A stretch of 64,000 bases of DNA from Zhengella mangrovi (GTDB taxonomy: Bacteria > Pseudomonadota > Alphaproteobacteria > Rhizobiales > Rhizobiaceae): positions 1 through 64,000 of the forward strand of contig NZ_PDVP01000008.1 of assembly GCF_002727065.1 (NCBI RefSeq). Reading direction: 5' to 3'. The notes under the pieces were generated by a model, which had not been told where the DNA came from, did no database searches, and saw only the letters and a list, made by a program, of their open reading frames with translations. This document shows positions 19,481 to 26,829 of this stretch, one piece after another. Positions within the stretch are counted from its first letter, which is position 1; each line of letters begins with the position of its first letter. The translations under genes and the position numbers were made by a program.

Positions 19481-20884
19481 TCACCGGCGGCGGTCAATTT
19501 CGTTTTCGTCCGCGGCGGTCAGTGCGGCCAGTTCACCGAGCGTTACGGGCTTGAGCGGCGGACGGATGCGGAAATAGCCGGTCTCCTCCGGCGTCCGGCC
19601 ATTTTCCCGTGCCAGGATGGCGCTGACGGTGAGGCCGCAGGAGCGGCCCTGGCAGGGTCCCATGCCGACGCGCCCGAATGCCTTTGCCTGGTTGGGGCCG
19701 AGGCAGCCCAAGCGGGCAAAGCCGCGGATGGCGCCGGCCGTCACTTCCTCGCAGCGGCAGATGATGGTGTCATCGGCCGGCAGCAGCGCTTCCGCGAAGG
19801 GCGGGTAGGCCGCGTCGATGAAGGCTCGCGGCGCGCGTTCCCGCGCCAGCGCGTGGCGCAGCGGCCGCGTGGCGGCGGCCAGGGCCGTGTCGTCGATAGC
19901 GCCAAGATCGCGGGCAATGGCAAGTGCCGCCACCCTGCCGGCCAGTTCGGCGGCCTTCGCCCCGCCGATGCCGGCGCCATCGCCAGCGGCAAAGACCGTC
20001 CGCAGGCTGGTGCGGCCATCTGCATCGGTGACCGGTTCGAAGGCGTGCTGCCCGGCGTTCCAGCGATGCTCCACACCGATTGCACGGGACGCCTGGGTGT
20101 TCGGCACGACGCCGTGATGCAGGTAGACGGTGTCACAAGTGACGCGGTGCCGCCGGCCGCCGCTTTGGAAGCAGACGGCCTCGGCGCGGCCGGTTCCCTC
20201 AATGGCGATCGAGCGCGCGGCCCGGTGACGCGGTACACCGGCGCGGCGCAGTTCTGCGAGGAGCCCGATACCCTTGAGCATCAGCCGCCAGCCGCGCAGG
20301 GCGCCGGACCCATGGCGGAACGCGGCGGAGAGGTCGCGCGGCGTCTGCGTCTCGACCAGTGCGCGAGGCGGGCTGCCAGCGCGCGCCATCTGCGCGGCGA
20401 CCAGGTAGAGGAGGGGCCCCGCGCCGACGAGCACGGCATTGCCGGAGACGATGCCGGACTGCTTGAGCAGGATCTGTCCGGCACCGGCGGTCATGACACC
20501 GTGCAGGGTCCAGCCGGGCAGGGGCATGGGCCGTTCGAGCGCGCCGGTTGCGAGCAGGAGGCGACGGCCCGCCGCCTGCCTCACCCGGCCTTCGGCGGTC
20601 CAGGCAACGCGGGTGCCGTTCTCGATGGACCAGACGGTCGCGCCGGGGACACGGGTGATCCGGTCGCCATCGAGACCGCGGGCGAGAGGCAGGCCGGCGG
20701 TATAGTCCTCGCCCAGAAGTGCGCCGCGCACGGGTGCGACGCGCTCGACGTCGCGGTAGATCTGGCCACCGGGCCGGGGCTGCTCGTCGAGGAGGAGAAC
20801 CGACAGGCCGGCGTCCGCGGCGGTGCGCGCGGCCGCCATGCCCGCCGGACCGGCGCCGATGATGACGAGATCCGCGGCGGTCAT
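19481..20884 (-). CDS. FAD/NAD-binding alpha subunit of heteromeric amino-acid dehydrogenase (HcnB/OoxA-like)
   Basis: 467 aa. N-terminal dinucleotide fold VIIGAGPAGMAAARTA, second fold around GNAVLVGAGPLLYLVA, and a C-terminal BFD-like [2Fe-2S] site with C-x-C in ICRCEE, GCLGPNQAK and GPCQGRSCG. This is the large subunit of the octopine/nopaline oxidase, HcnB and D-hydroxyproline dehydrogenase family, which passes electrons from an amino-acid FAD subunit to the respiratory chain. The ATG at 20884 overlaps the stop of the [2Fe-2S] subunit (ATGA). The substrate is probably a D- or N-substituted amino acid such as cis-hydroxy-D-proline; this is inference. Confidence 0.88.
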   Translation of the reverse strand: MTAADLVIIGAGPAGMAAARTAADAGLSVLLLDEQPRPGGQIYRDVERVAPVRGALLGEDYTAGLPLARGLDGDRITRVPGATVWSIENGTRVAWTAEGRVRQAAGRRLLLATGALERPMPLPGWTLHGVMTAGAGQILLKQSGIVSGNAVLVGAGPLLYLVAAQMARAGSPPRALVETQTPRDLSAAFRHGSGALRGWRLMLKGIGLLAELRRAGVPRHRAARSIAIEGTGRAEAVCFQSGGRRHRVTCDTVYLHHGVVPNTQASRAIGVEHRWNAGQHAFEPVTDADGRTSLRTVFAAGDGAGIGGAKAAELAGRVAALAIARDLGAIDDTALAAATRPLRHALARERAPRAFIDAAYPPFAEALLPADDTIICRCEEVTAGAIRGFARLGCLGPNQAKAFGRVGMGPCQGRSCGLTVSAILARENGRTPEETGYFRIRPPLKPVTLGELAALTAADENEIDRRR

Positions 20885-21177
20885 TCGCGGTTCTCCACGC
20901 GAGGCATCGCGACGGCCATCCCCTCGGCGGCCTCGATCATGCAGGCCTGCCGGTTGACGCCGTCGATCTCGACGAGACAATCGAAACAGGCGCCCATCAT
21001 GCAGAAGGGGCCGCGTGGCGCAGCGGAGACCGGCGTATGGCGGAAGGGCATGATCCCCGCCACCAGCAGCGCGGCTGCCAGGTTGCCCGCCGGCACCACC
21101 AGATCGCGGCCCTGCCAGCGGATCGTGACACGCTGGGCTGCGGGATCGAGCTCACGAAACGGCGAAACGGTCTTCAC
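20881..21177 (-). CDS. Small [2Fe-2S] gamma subunit (HcnA/OoxC-like)
   Basis: 98 aa. The cysteine pattern FCMMGACFDC plus a later QACM fits the plant-type [2Fe-2S] fold of the small subunits of HcnABC and of heteromeric D-hydroxyproline dehydrogenases. The GTG at 21177 follows GGAGGTG and lies 26 bp inside the end of the beta-subunit gene. It transfers electrons between the beta FAD and alpha subunits. Confidence 0.88.
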   Translation of the reverse strand: MKTVSPFRELDPAAQRVTIRWQGRDLVVPAGNLAAALLVAGIMPFRHTPVSAAPRGPFCMMGACFDCLVEIDGVNRQACMIEAAEGMAVAMPRVENRE

Positions 21178-22252
21178 GGAACACCTCCAGGTCGGGCGCT
21201 TCGGCCGTGTCCTCCAGCCAGTCGGGCAGGAAACGGGCATGGGCGGCGGCCAGCGTTATGCCGCTGTGGCAGGTCACGAGGCTCGCGCCGGGCATGGTCG
21301 GGCTCTTCTGGTAGATCGGCAGGCCATCGGGCGACATGATGCGCAGGGCAGCCCAGCTGCGGACCAGTTGCGCCCGCTCGAGCGCCGGGAAGACAGCAAC
21401 CGCGCGGGCGGCGATGGCAGCGGCGGTTTCAAGCGTCACGCCATCGTCAAAGCCGACCTCCTCGTTGCTGTCGCCGATCTGGACGCCGCCCTCGTCGACC
21501 TGCCGGATGATCCCGGACGGGCGATTCATCAGTTTCGGCAGCTTCTCGGTGACCAGGACCTGCCCGCGCTGCGGGCGGACGGGGGCGAGGAAGCCGAGCT
21601 TCGGCCCGAGCGTCATGGCGCCGAGACCGGCGCTCAGGACCACCCTGGCAGCGCGGACCGTGCCGCCATCGGCAAGGGTGAGCGTGAATCCGTCCCCATG
21701 GACGACGTCGATCACCTCGACCCCGGTGCGAACCTCGCCGCCGAGACGGCGCACGTCACCGGCAAGGGCGCGCAGCAGGCGCAGCGGGTTCACGTGGCCG
21801 TCTCCGTGGTGAAGGATGGCACCGGCGACCCTCGGGCCGATGTTCGGTTCCTCGCGCTTCAGGGCATTGTGCCCGAGCACCTCGAAGGGATAGTCGCCAC
21901 CGAGCGCGGCCTTGAGCCCTTCGTATTGCGCGACGCGGCGCTCCAGCGCAGCCTCGTCGAGATGGTAGTCGAAGCCGCCGGCCTGGTTCAGGCCGAGGGG
22001 CATGCCGGTGGCATCGGCCAGCTCGGCGGCGAAGCCGGCCCATGCGGCGGCCGAGTTCCGGGTCCAGCGGGCATAGGCAGGCTCGTTCAGGCCCTTCGAC
22101 TGGACCCAGATGAGCCCGAAGTTGCCGCGGCTGGCACGATAGGTCCGGTCACCGCCATCCAGCACGAGGACCCGAAAGCCGCGCTTGAGCAGGCCCCACG
22201 CGACCGACAGGCCAACGACCCCGCCGCCGATAATGGCATAATCCGGTTGCAC
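21152..22252 (-). CDS. FAD-dependent beta subunit, DadA/GlcD-like D-amino-acid dehydrogenase (HcnC/OoxB-like)
   Basis: 366 aa. DAO-type FAD fold with YAIIGGGVVGLSVAWGL at the N terminus, GLIWVQSKG and a C-terminal SWAALRIMSPDGLPIYQ segment before the final glycine motif. This is the catalytic subunit that oxidises the C-N bond of the amino-acid substrate. It is the first gene of the beta-gamma-alpha-lysR set, with overlaps at both later junctions, so the subunits are made together. It starts with GTG at 22252. It is divergent from purU, with a large GC palindrome between them. Confidence 0.88.
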   Translation of the reverse strand: MQPDYAIIGGGVVGLSVAWGLLKRGFRVLVLDGGDRTYRASRGNFGLIWVQSKGLNEPAYARWTRNSAAAWAGFAAELADATGMPLGLNQAGGFDYHLDEAALERRVAQYEGLKAALGGDYPFEVLGHNALKREEPNIGPRVAGAILHHGDGHVNPLRLLRALAGDVRRLGGEVRTGVEVIDVVHGDGFTLTLADGGTVRAARVVLSAGLGAMTLGPKLGFLAPVRPQRGQVLVTEKLPKLMNRPSGIIRQVDEGGVQIGDSNEEVGFDDGVTLETAAAIAARAVAVFPALERAQLVRSWAALRIMSPDGLPIYQKSPTMPGASLVTCHSGITLAAAHARFLPDWLEDTAEAPDLEVFREDRFAVS

Positions 22253-22336
22253 GCCCTGTTTCTCTCGGCAACGAAAACGTCCGGCCCGGTCTCGTCTTGC
22301 CCGGCCTGCCGGTACTCCTTGGCCGCCCGTGCCGTC

Positions 22337-22370
22337 TTGTCAAGCGCCGGGGCGCCCCGGCGAGTTGACA
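22337..22370. promoter_or_regulatory. Divergent promoter region with 18-bp GC palindrome
   Basis: The perfect palindrome CGCCGGGGC-GCCCCGGCG (22345-22362) is flanked by TTGTCAA (22337-22343) and TTGACA (22365-22370), which are inverted relative to each other. The TTGACA pair looks like opposed -35 boxes for purU and for the beta-subunit gene. TATAAG at 22385-22390 is only 14 bases after the right-hand box, which is short for sigma-70. Confidence 0.4.
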
Positions 22371-22461
22371 GGGCGCGGGATCGGTATAAGTCAGCGACGG
22401 GAGACCCACGCCTCACGCCGCGGACCCGACCGCCGGCCCGATCTCGAACGGAACATTCCAG

Positions 22462-23310
22462 ATGCATCCCCATATCCTGACGCTGAGCTGCGACGACAAG
22501 CCCGGCATCGTTGCCGCCGTGACCACCGAACTGGCCGCCATCGGCGCCAACATCGCCGAGAGCAACCAGTTCTGGGACCGCGAGTCCAACCGCTTTTTCC
22601 TGCGCATCGCGATGGATGTGCCGGACGGCCACAACCGTGACGGCATCGAGAAGGCACTGAAGCCGGTTTCCGACCGGTTCGACATGCGCCTTTCGGTGAC
22701 CGATGCGAAGGCCCGGCCGAAGATCATCATCATGGTCTCGAAGTTCGACCATGCGATGCTGCACCTGCTCTACCAGATCCGGGTCGGCTGGCTGGATGCC
22801 GAGGTGGTGGCGATCGTCTCCAACCACGAGGCCAGCCGGGCCACCGCCGAGGCCGAGGCCATTCCCTACCATTGCTGGCCGGTGAACAAGGACAACAAGG
22901 GCGAGCAGGAAGAAAAGCTGCTGGCACTGGTGCGCGAGACGGGCGCCGACCTCGTGGTGCTGGCGCGCTACATGCAAGTGCTGTCCGACACGCTGGCCAA
23001 GCGGCTCTACGGCAAGGTCATCAACATTCACCATTCCTTCCTGCCGTCCTTCAAGGGCGCCCGTCCGTACCACCAGGCCCATGCGCGCGGCGTGAAGCTG
23101 ATCGGTGCGACGGCCCATTTCGTGACGCCGGACCTCGACGAGGGGCCGATCATCGAGCAGGAAACCGAGCGGGTGACGCATGCCATGAGCGCGGACGATT
23201 TCGTGGCCGTCGGCCGCGACATCGAGAGCCGGGTGCTGGCGCGCGCGGTCAAGCTGCACCTGGAGCGCCGGGTGATGCGGAACGGAAACCGCACGGTGGT
23301 CTTCGGCTGA
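22462..23310 (+). CDS. purU: Formyltetrahydrofolate deformylase
   Basis: 282 aa, normal length. An N-terminal ACT domain (about 1-80, beginning HILTLSCDDKPGIVAAVT) precedes a formyltransferase-like hydrolase domain with VINIHHSFLPSFKG (catalytic Asn-His region) and VTPDLDEGPIIEQ (catalytic Asp). It hydrolyses 10-formyl-tetrahydrofolate to formate and tetrahydrofolate, balancing one-carbon pools and, in aerobic catabolism of N-methyl compounds, releasing formate. Such genes often accompany amine or methyl-amino-acid oxidation, which may explain the divergent dehydrogenase genes next door. Confidence 0.95.
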   Translation: MHPHILTLSCDDKPGIVAAVTTELAAIGANIAESNQFWDRESNRFFLRIAMDVPDGHNRDGIEKALKPVSDRFDMRLSVTDAKARPKIIIMVSKFDHAMLHLLYQIRVGWLDAEVVAIVSNHEASRATAEAEAIPYHCWPVNKDNKGEQEEKLLALVRETGADLVVLARYMQVLSDTLAKRLYGKVINIHHSFLPSFKGARPYHQAHARGVKLIGATAHFVTPDLDEGPIIEQETERVTHAMSADDFVAVGRDIESRVLARAVKLHLERRVMRNGNRTVVFG

Positions 23311-23366
23311 CGCCGGTGCCCGACGCCGGAGATTGACCGGGGGGGCGCTGCTGCGCTACGAGTTTT

Positions 23367-23493
23367 CGCGTTCTCAGGGCGGGGTGAAATTCCCCACCGG
23401 CGGTATAGCCCGCGAGCGCTTCCGGCGACGGAAGGTCAGCAGATCCGGTGTAATTCCGGAGCCGACGGTCACAGTCCGGATGGAAGAGAACCG
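23367..23493 (+). ncRNA. FMN riboswitch (RFN element)
   Basis: All conserved blocks are present: TTCTCAGGGCGGGGTGAAA at 23371, CCCCACCGGCGGTA, AGCCCGCGAGC, GTCAGCAGATCCGGTG, TTCCGGAGCCGACGGT, and AGTCCGGATGGAAGAGAA ending near 23490. P1 is formed by CGCGTTCTC with GAGAAC-GCG. It is followed by a UUCG hairpin (GGCCC / GGGCC, 23503-23516) with no T run, and then by ribH. The likely mode is control of translation initiation or Rho-dependent termination upon FMN binding. Confidence 0.95.
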
Positions 23494-23574
23494 CGGATGG
23501 CAGGCCCTTCGGGGCCGGCCGGTCCATGGTCATGCTCTGGGACCTGATGCAACGTTCAACGCAAGGGTTCCGCA

Positions 23575-24054
23575 ATGTCACAGATTTCCCCCTCTCCCCG
23601 TATCGCCTTCATCAAGGCCCGCTGGCACGCCGACATCGTCGACCGCGCACACGAGGGCTTCATCGACGTCGCTGCCCGGCTGATGCCCGGCGCGACCGTC
23701 GATGCCTTCGACGTGCCGGGCGCGTTCGAAATGCCGCTGCTGGCGCGCAAGCTGGCCGAGACCGGCCGCTTCGACGCCGTGGTCGCCGCTGCCTTCGTGG
23801 TCGATGGCGGCATCTACCGGCACGATTTCGTGGCTTCCGCCGTGGTGGACGGCCTGATGCGCGCACAGATGGATACCGGCGTGCCGGTCTTCTCGGTGTC
23901 GCTCACGCCGCACAACTACCAGCCGGTCGAGGCGATGACCGCCTTCTTCCGCGATCATTTCGTCGGCAAGGGCGCCGAGGCGGCCGACGCCGTGGCGCAG
24001 GTACTGGCCCTGGACGGCCGCCTGGCGGCCGAGAGCCTGGCGCGCTCGGCCTGA
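23575..24054 (+). CDS. ribH: 6,7-dimethyl-8-ribityllumazine synthase, type II
   Basis: 159 aa. KARWHADIVDRAHEGF near the N terminus, FDVPGAFEMPL, and AAFVVDGGIYRHDFVASAVVDG match the Brucella RibH2 type rather than the common icosahedral RibH1, which has the GxEIRG and TxEQAxxR motifs. It condenses 5-amino-6-ribitylamino-uracil with dihydroxybutanone phosphate in riboflavin synthesis; RibH2 forms decamers. It stands alone behind an FMN riboswitch, so it is made when FMN is low. Another ribH copy is expected with the rib operon elsewhere. Confidence 0.92.
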   Translation: MSQISPSPRIAFIKARWHADIVDRAHEGFIDVAARLMPGATVDAFDVPGAFEMPLLARKLAETGRFDAVVAAAFVVDGGIYRHDFVASAVVDGLMRAQMDTGVPVFSVSLTPHNYQPVEAMTAFFRDHFVGKGAEAADAVAQVLALDGRLAAESLARSA

Positions 24055-24077
24055 CGTCGCGGGAGAACGGAGTGAAA

Positions 24078-24104
24078 GTCGCATGCCGTGGGCGTGCGGC
24101 TTTT
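24078..24104 (+). terminator. Rho-independent terminator of ribH
   Basis: GTCGCATGCC (24078-24087) pairs with GGCGTGCGGC (24091-24100) through ten base pairs including two G-U, with a 3-base loop, followed by TTTT. Confidence 0.8.
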
Positions 24105-24133
24105 GCATTCGCCGGCGGCCGCGAGTTCATCCG

Positions 24134-24173
24134 GATTGAAAAAAATTTCAATCGACGCAAAAAAAATCACAAA
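24134..24173. promoter_or_regulatory. Operator region of eryB: 20-bp palindrome and AATCACAAA site
   Basis: GATTGAAA (24134-24141) and TTTCAATC (24146-24153) form a perfect palindrome around AAAA. AATCACAAA follows at 24165-24173. The same nonamer recurs in the regulatory region of the DeoR gene (28820-28828). TATAGG at 24191 is a possible -10 box, which would place AATCACAAA over the -35 position, as expected for repression. Confidence 0.6.
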
Positions 24174-24323
24174 CACGGCCCATCTTGCGGTATAGGGAAA
24201 GCGAGGGAGACCGGCGCGGCTTTCCGGCGGGTGCGGAAGGCGGGAGCGACACATGACCGGTCGCCGCGACGCTTGGCCGGAGGAGCGGCCTCACCGGCCG
24301 CGGCACGCCTGAGGGAGTTCAGC

Positions 24324-25841
24324 ATGGGTGACAGTTCGCAGATGATCGACCTGTTCGTGATCGGTGGCGGGATCAACGGGGCCGGCATTGCCCGTGATGC
24401 TGCCGGACGTGGCCTGTCGGTCGTTCTTTGCGAGAAGGACGACCTGGCGCAGGGAACCTCGTCGCGATCGGGCAAGCTGGTCCATGGCGGCTTGCGCTAC
24501 CTCGAATATTACGAGTTCAGGCTGGTTCGCGAGGCGCTGATCGAGCGCGAGGTGCTGATGAACGCGGCGCCGCACATCATCTGGCCGATGCGTTTCGTGC
24601 TGCCGCACAGTCCGCAGGACCGCCCCGCCTGGCTGGTTCGCCTGGGCCTGTTTCTCTACGACCATCTCGGCGGGCGCAAGAAACTGCCGGGAACGCGAAC
24701 GCTTGATCTTCGCCGCGACCCGGAAGGCGCGCCGCTGCTCGACCAGTTCACCAAGGGGTTCGAGTATTCGGACTGCTGGGTGGACGACGCGCGGCTCGTG
24801 GTCCTCAACGCGCTCGATGCCGCCGAACGCGGCGCCGAGGTACTGACGCGGACGGCGGCGACCTCGGTACGCCGCGAGGACGGCGCGTGGAGTGTGACGA
24901 CCCGCAACGAGACGAGCGGCGAAACCCGGAATTTCCGGGCGCGGTGCATCGTCAACGCGGCCGGGCCGTGGGTGATGGACGTCATCGGCCGTGTCGCTGG
25001 TGCGAATTCCAGCCGCAACGTGCGCCTCGTCAAGGGCAGCCACATCATCGTGCCGAAGTTCTGGAAAGGCTCGAATGCCTATCTCGTCCAGAACACCGAC
25101 AAGCGCGTCATCTTCATCAATCCCTACGAGGGCGACAAGGCCCTGATCGGCACGACGGACATCGCCTATGACGGCGAGCCGGAAAACGTGACGGCCGACG
25201 AGAACGAGATCGATTACCTGATCGCCGCGGTCAACCGCTATTTCAAGGAGAAGCTGACGCGCGCGGACGTGCTGCATTCCTTCTCCGGCGTGCGGCCGCT
25301 GTTCGATGACGGCAAGGGCAACCCGTCTGCCGTGACGCGGGACTACGTCTTCGACCTCGACGAGACCGGCGGCGCACCCCTGCTCAACATCTTCGGCGGC
25401 AAGATCACGACGTTCCGGGAACTGGCCGAGCGGGGCATGGCGAAACTCAAGACCGTCTTCCCGCAGATGGGCGGTGACTGGACCGAGCACGCGACGCTGC
25501 CCGGCGGCGACATGGCGAACGCGGATTTCGAGAGTTTCGTCAACGGCCTGCGTCAGGAACATTCCTGGCTGCCACGGTCCCTGCTGATGCACTATGCGCG
25601 GCTCTATGGTTCGCGGACAGGTGACGTCCTGAATGGTGCGGTATCGCTGGACGGGCTGGGCTGCCACTTCGGCGGGCTGCTCTACGAAGCGGAAGCGCGC
25701 TACCTGGTGGCCAGGGAATGGGCGCAGGCGCCCGACGACATTCTTGACCGGCGCACCAAGCACGGCCTGCACATGACCGGCGCAGAGAGGAAAGCCTTCG
25801 CCGAATGGTTCGAGGCGCAGCGTTTCGCCGACGCCGCCTGA
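24324..25841 (+). CDS. eryB: D-erythritol 1-phosphate dehydrogenase (GlpD-like)
   Basis: 505 aa flavoprotein of the GlpD family. FAD fold DLFVIGGGINGAGIARDAAG, then GTSSRSGKLVHGGLRYLEYYE and a C-terminal GGKITTFRELAE segment. By sequence alone it could be glycerol-3-phosphate dehydrogenase. The next gene is an EryC homologue and eryH/eryI homologues follow, so I assign erythritol-phosphate oxidation to D-erythrulose 1-phosphate with electrons to quinone at the membrane. GAGGGAG precedes the ATG at 24324; the open frame continues upstream through ribH without meaning. The start of the operon carries the palindrome and AATCACAAA operator. Confidence 0.82.
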   Translation: MGDSSQMIDLFVIGGGINGAGIARDAAGRGLSVVLCEKDDLAQGTSSRSGKLVHGGLRYLEYYEFRLVREALIEREVLMNAAPHIIWPMRFVLPHSPQDRPAWLVRLGLFLYDHLGGRKKLPGTRTLDLRRDPEGAPLLDQFTKGFEYSDCWVDDARLVVLNALDAAERGAEVLTRTAATSVRREDGAWSVTTRNETSGETRNFRARCIVNAAGPWVMDVIGRVAGANSSRNVRLVKGSHIIVPKFWKGSNAYLVQNTDKRVIFINPYEGDKALIGTTDIAYDGEPENVTADENEIDYLIAAVNRYFKEKLTRADVLHSFSGVRPLFDDGKGNPSAVTRDYVFDLDETGGAPLLNIFGGKITTFRELAERGMAKLKTVFPQMGGDWTEHATLPGGDMANADFESFVNGLRQEHSWLPRSLLMHYARLYGSRTGDVLNGAVSLDGLGCHFGGLLYEAEARYLVAREWAQAPDDILDRRTKHGLHMTGAERKAFAEWFEAQRFADAA

Positions 25842-25854
25842 GGGGGACGCCATC

Positions 25855-26787
25855 ATGGGCCTGACGCTGTCGCTCAACACCAATCCGCTGGTCAACCGCT
25901 TCGCCGACCCGGACGACCTGATCGAGACCGTGGCGCGGGACCTGCGGCTGCGCGACCTGCAGCTGACGCACGAGTTCATCAACCCGTCCTGGCCGGCACC
26001 GGTGATCCGCCGCCTGACCCGGCAGATGGGTGCCGCCTGCCAGCGTACCGGTGTACGGGTGACCAGCGGCATGACGGGTCCCTATGGCCGGCTCAATCAC
26101 TTCGGGCACCCGGACCCGGAGGTGCGGCGCTACTATGTCGACTGGTTCAAGACCTTCGCGGATATCATCGGCGATCTCGGCGGGGTGACGGTGGGCACGC
26201 AGTTCGCGATCTTCACCTACAAGGACTTCGACGATCCCGCCCGGCGCGAGGATCTGATCCGCATCGCCATCGATTGCTGGGCGGAGGTGGCCGAGCACGC
26301 GAAGGCGGCCGGGCTGGACTATGTCTTCTGGGAGCCGATGAGCATCGGCCGCGAGTTCGGCGAGACGATCGAGGCCTGCCTCGCCCTGCAGGACCGGTTG
26401 ACGGCGGCCGGCATGGCGGTGCCGATGTGGATGATGGCCGACATCGACCACGGCGACGTGACCTCGCCGAACCCGGACGATTTCGATCCCTATGCCTGGG
26501 CACGGGCTGTGCCGAAGGTGTCGCCGATCATCCACATCAAGCAGAGCCTGATGGACAAGGGCGGGCACCGCCCGTTCACAGCGGAGTTCAACGCACGCGG
26601 GCGCATCCAGCCGGAACCGCTGCTGGCGGCACTGGCCGAAGGCGGGGCGACGGACAACGAGATCTGCCTGGAACTGAGCTTCAAGGAGCGCGAACCGAAC
26701 GACCGCGAGGTCATTCCGCAGATCGCCGAAAGCGTGGCCTTCTGGGCGCCGCATATCGACACAGGGGCGGAAAGTCTGAAACTCTGA
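25855..26787 (+). CDS. eryC: D-erythrulose 1-phosphate 3-epimerase (EryC-like TIM barrel)
   Basis: 310 aa, the length of Brucella EryC. A sugar-phosphate isomerase-type barrel beginning LTLSLNTNPLVNRFADPDDL, with HEFINPSWP, RVTSGMTGPYGRLNHFGHP, FWEPMSIGREFGET and MMADIDHGDVTS, whose Glu, Asp and His residues can bind the metal. In Brucella, EryC converts D-erythrulose 1-phosphate to the L form. It begins 13 bp after eryB. The pairing with eryB is the main reason for reading that gene as an erythritol rather than a glycerol enzyme. Confidence 0.85.
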   Translation: MGLTLSLNTNPLVNRFADPDDLIETVARDLRLRDLQLTHEFINPSWPAPVIRRLTRQMGAACQRTGVRVTSGMTGPYGRLNHFGHPDPEVRRYYVDWFKTFADIIGDLGGVTVGTQFAIFTYKDFDDPARREDLIRIAIDCWAEVAEHAKAAGLDYVFWEPMSIGREFGETIEACLALQDRLTAAGMAVPMWMMADIDHGDVTSPNPDDFDPYAWARAVPKVSPIIHIKQSLMDKGGHRPFTAEFNARGRIQPEPLLAALAEGGATDNEICLELSFKEREPNDREVIPQIAESVAFWAPHIDTGAESLKL

Positions 26788-26829
26788 CGCCCGATTCGTG
26801 AACAGGGAGCGGAACCGGCCGGGCCAGAG

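Noticed and set aside
19481-22252. Hydrogen cyanide synthase hcnABC
   Set aside because: The same three subunit types occur, but the gene order (beta, gamma, alpha) and LysR partner match amino-acid dehydrogenases; cyanide synthesis cannot be inferred.
22365-22390. TTGACA-N14-TATAAG as a firm sigma-70 promoter for purU
   Set aside because: The 14-bp spacer is too short; kept only as a weak regulatory remark.
24324-25841. Calling this gene glycerol-3-phosphate dehydrogenase glpD
   Set aside because: The sequence fits the family, but the next gene is an EryC homologue and the eryH/eryI pair follows, with no glpK, glpF or glp transporter.
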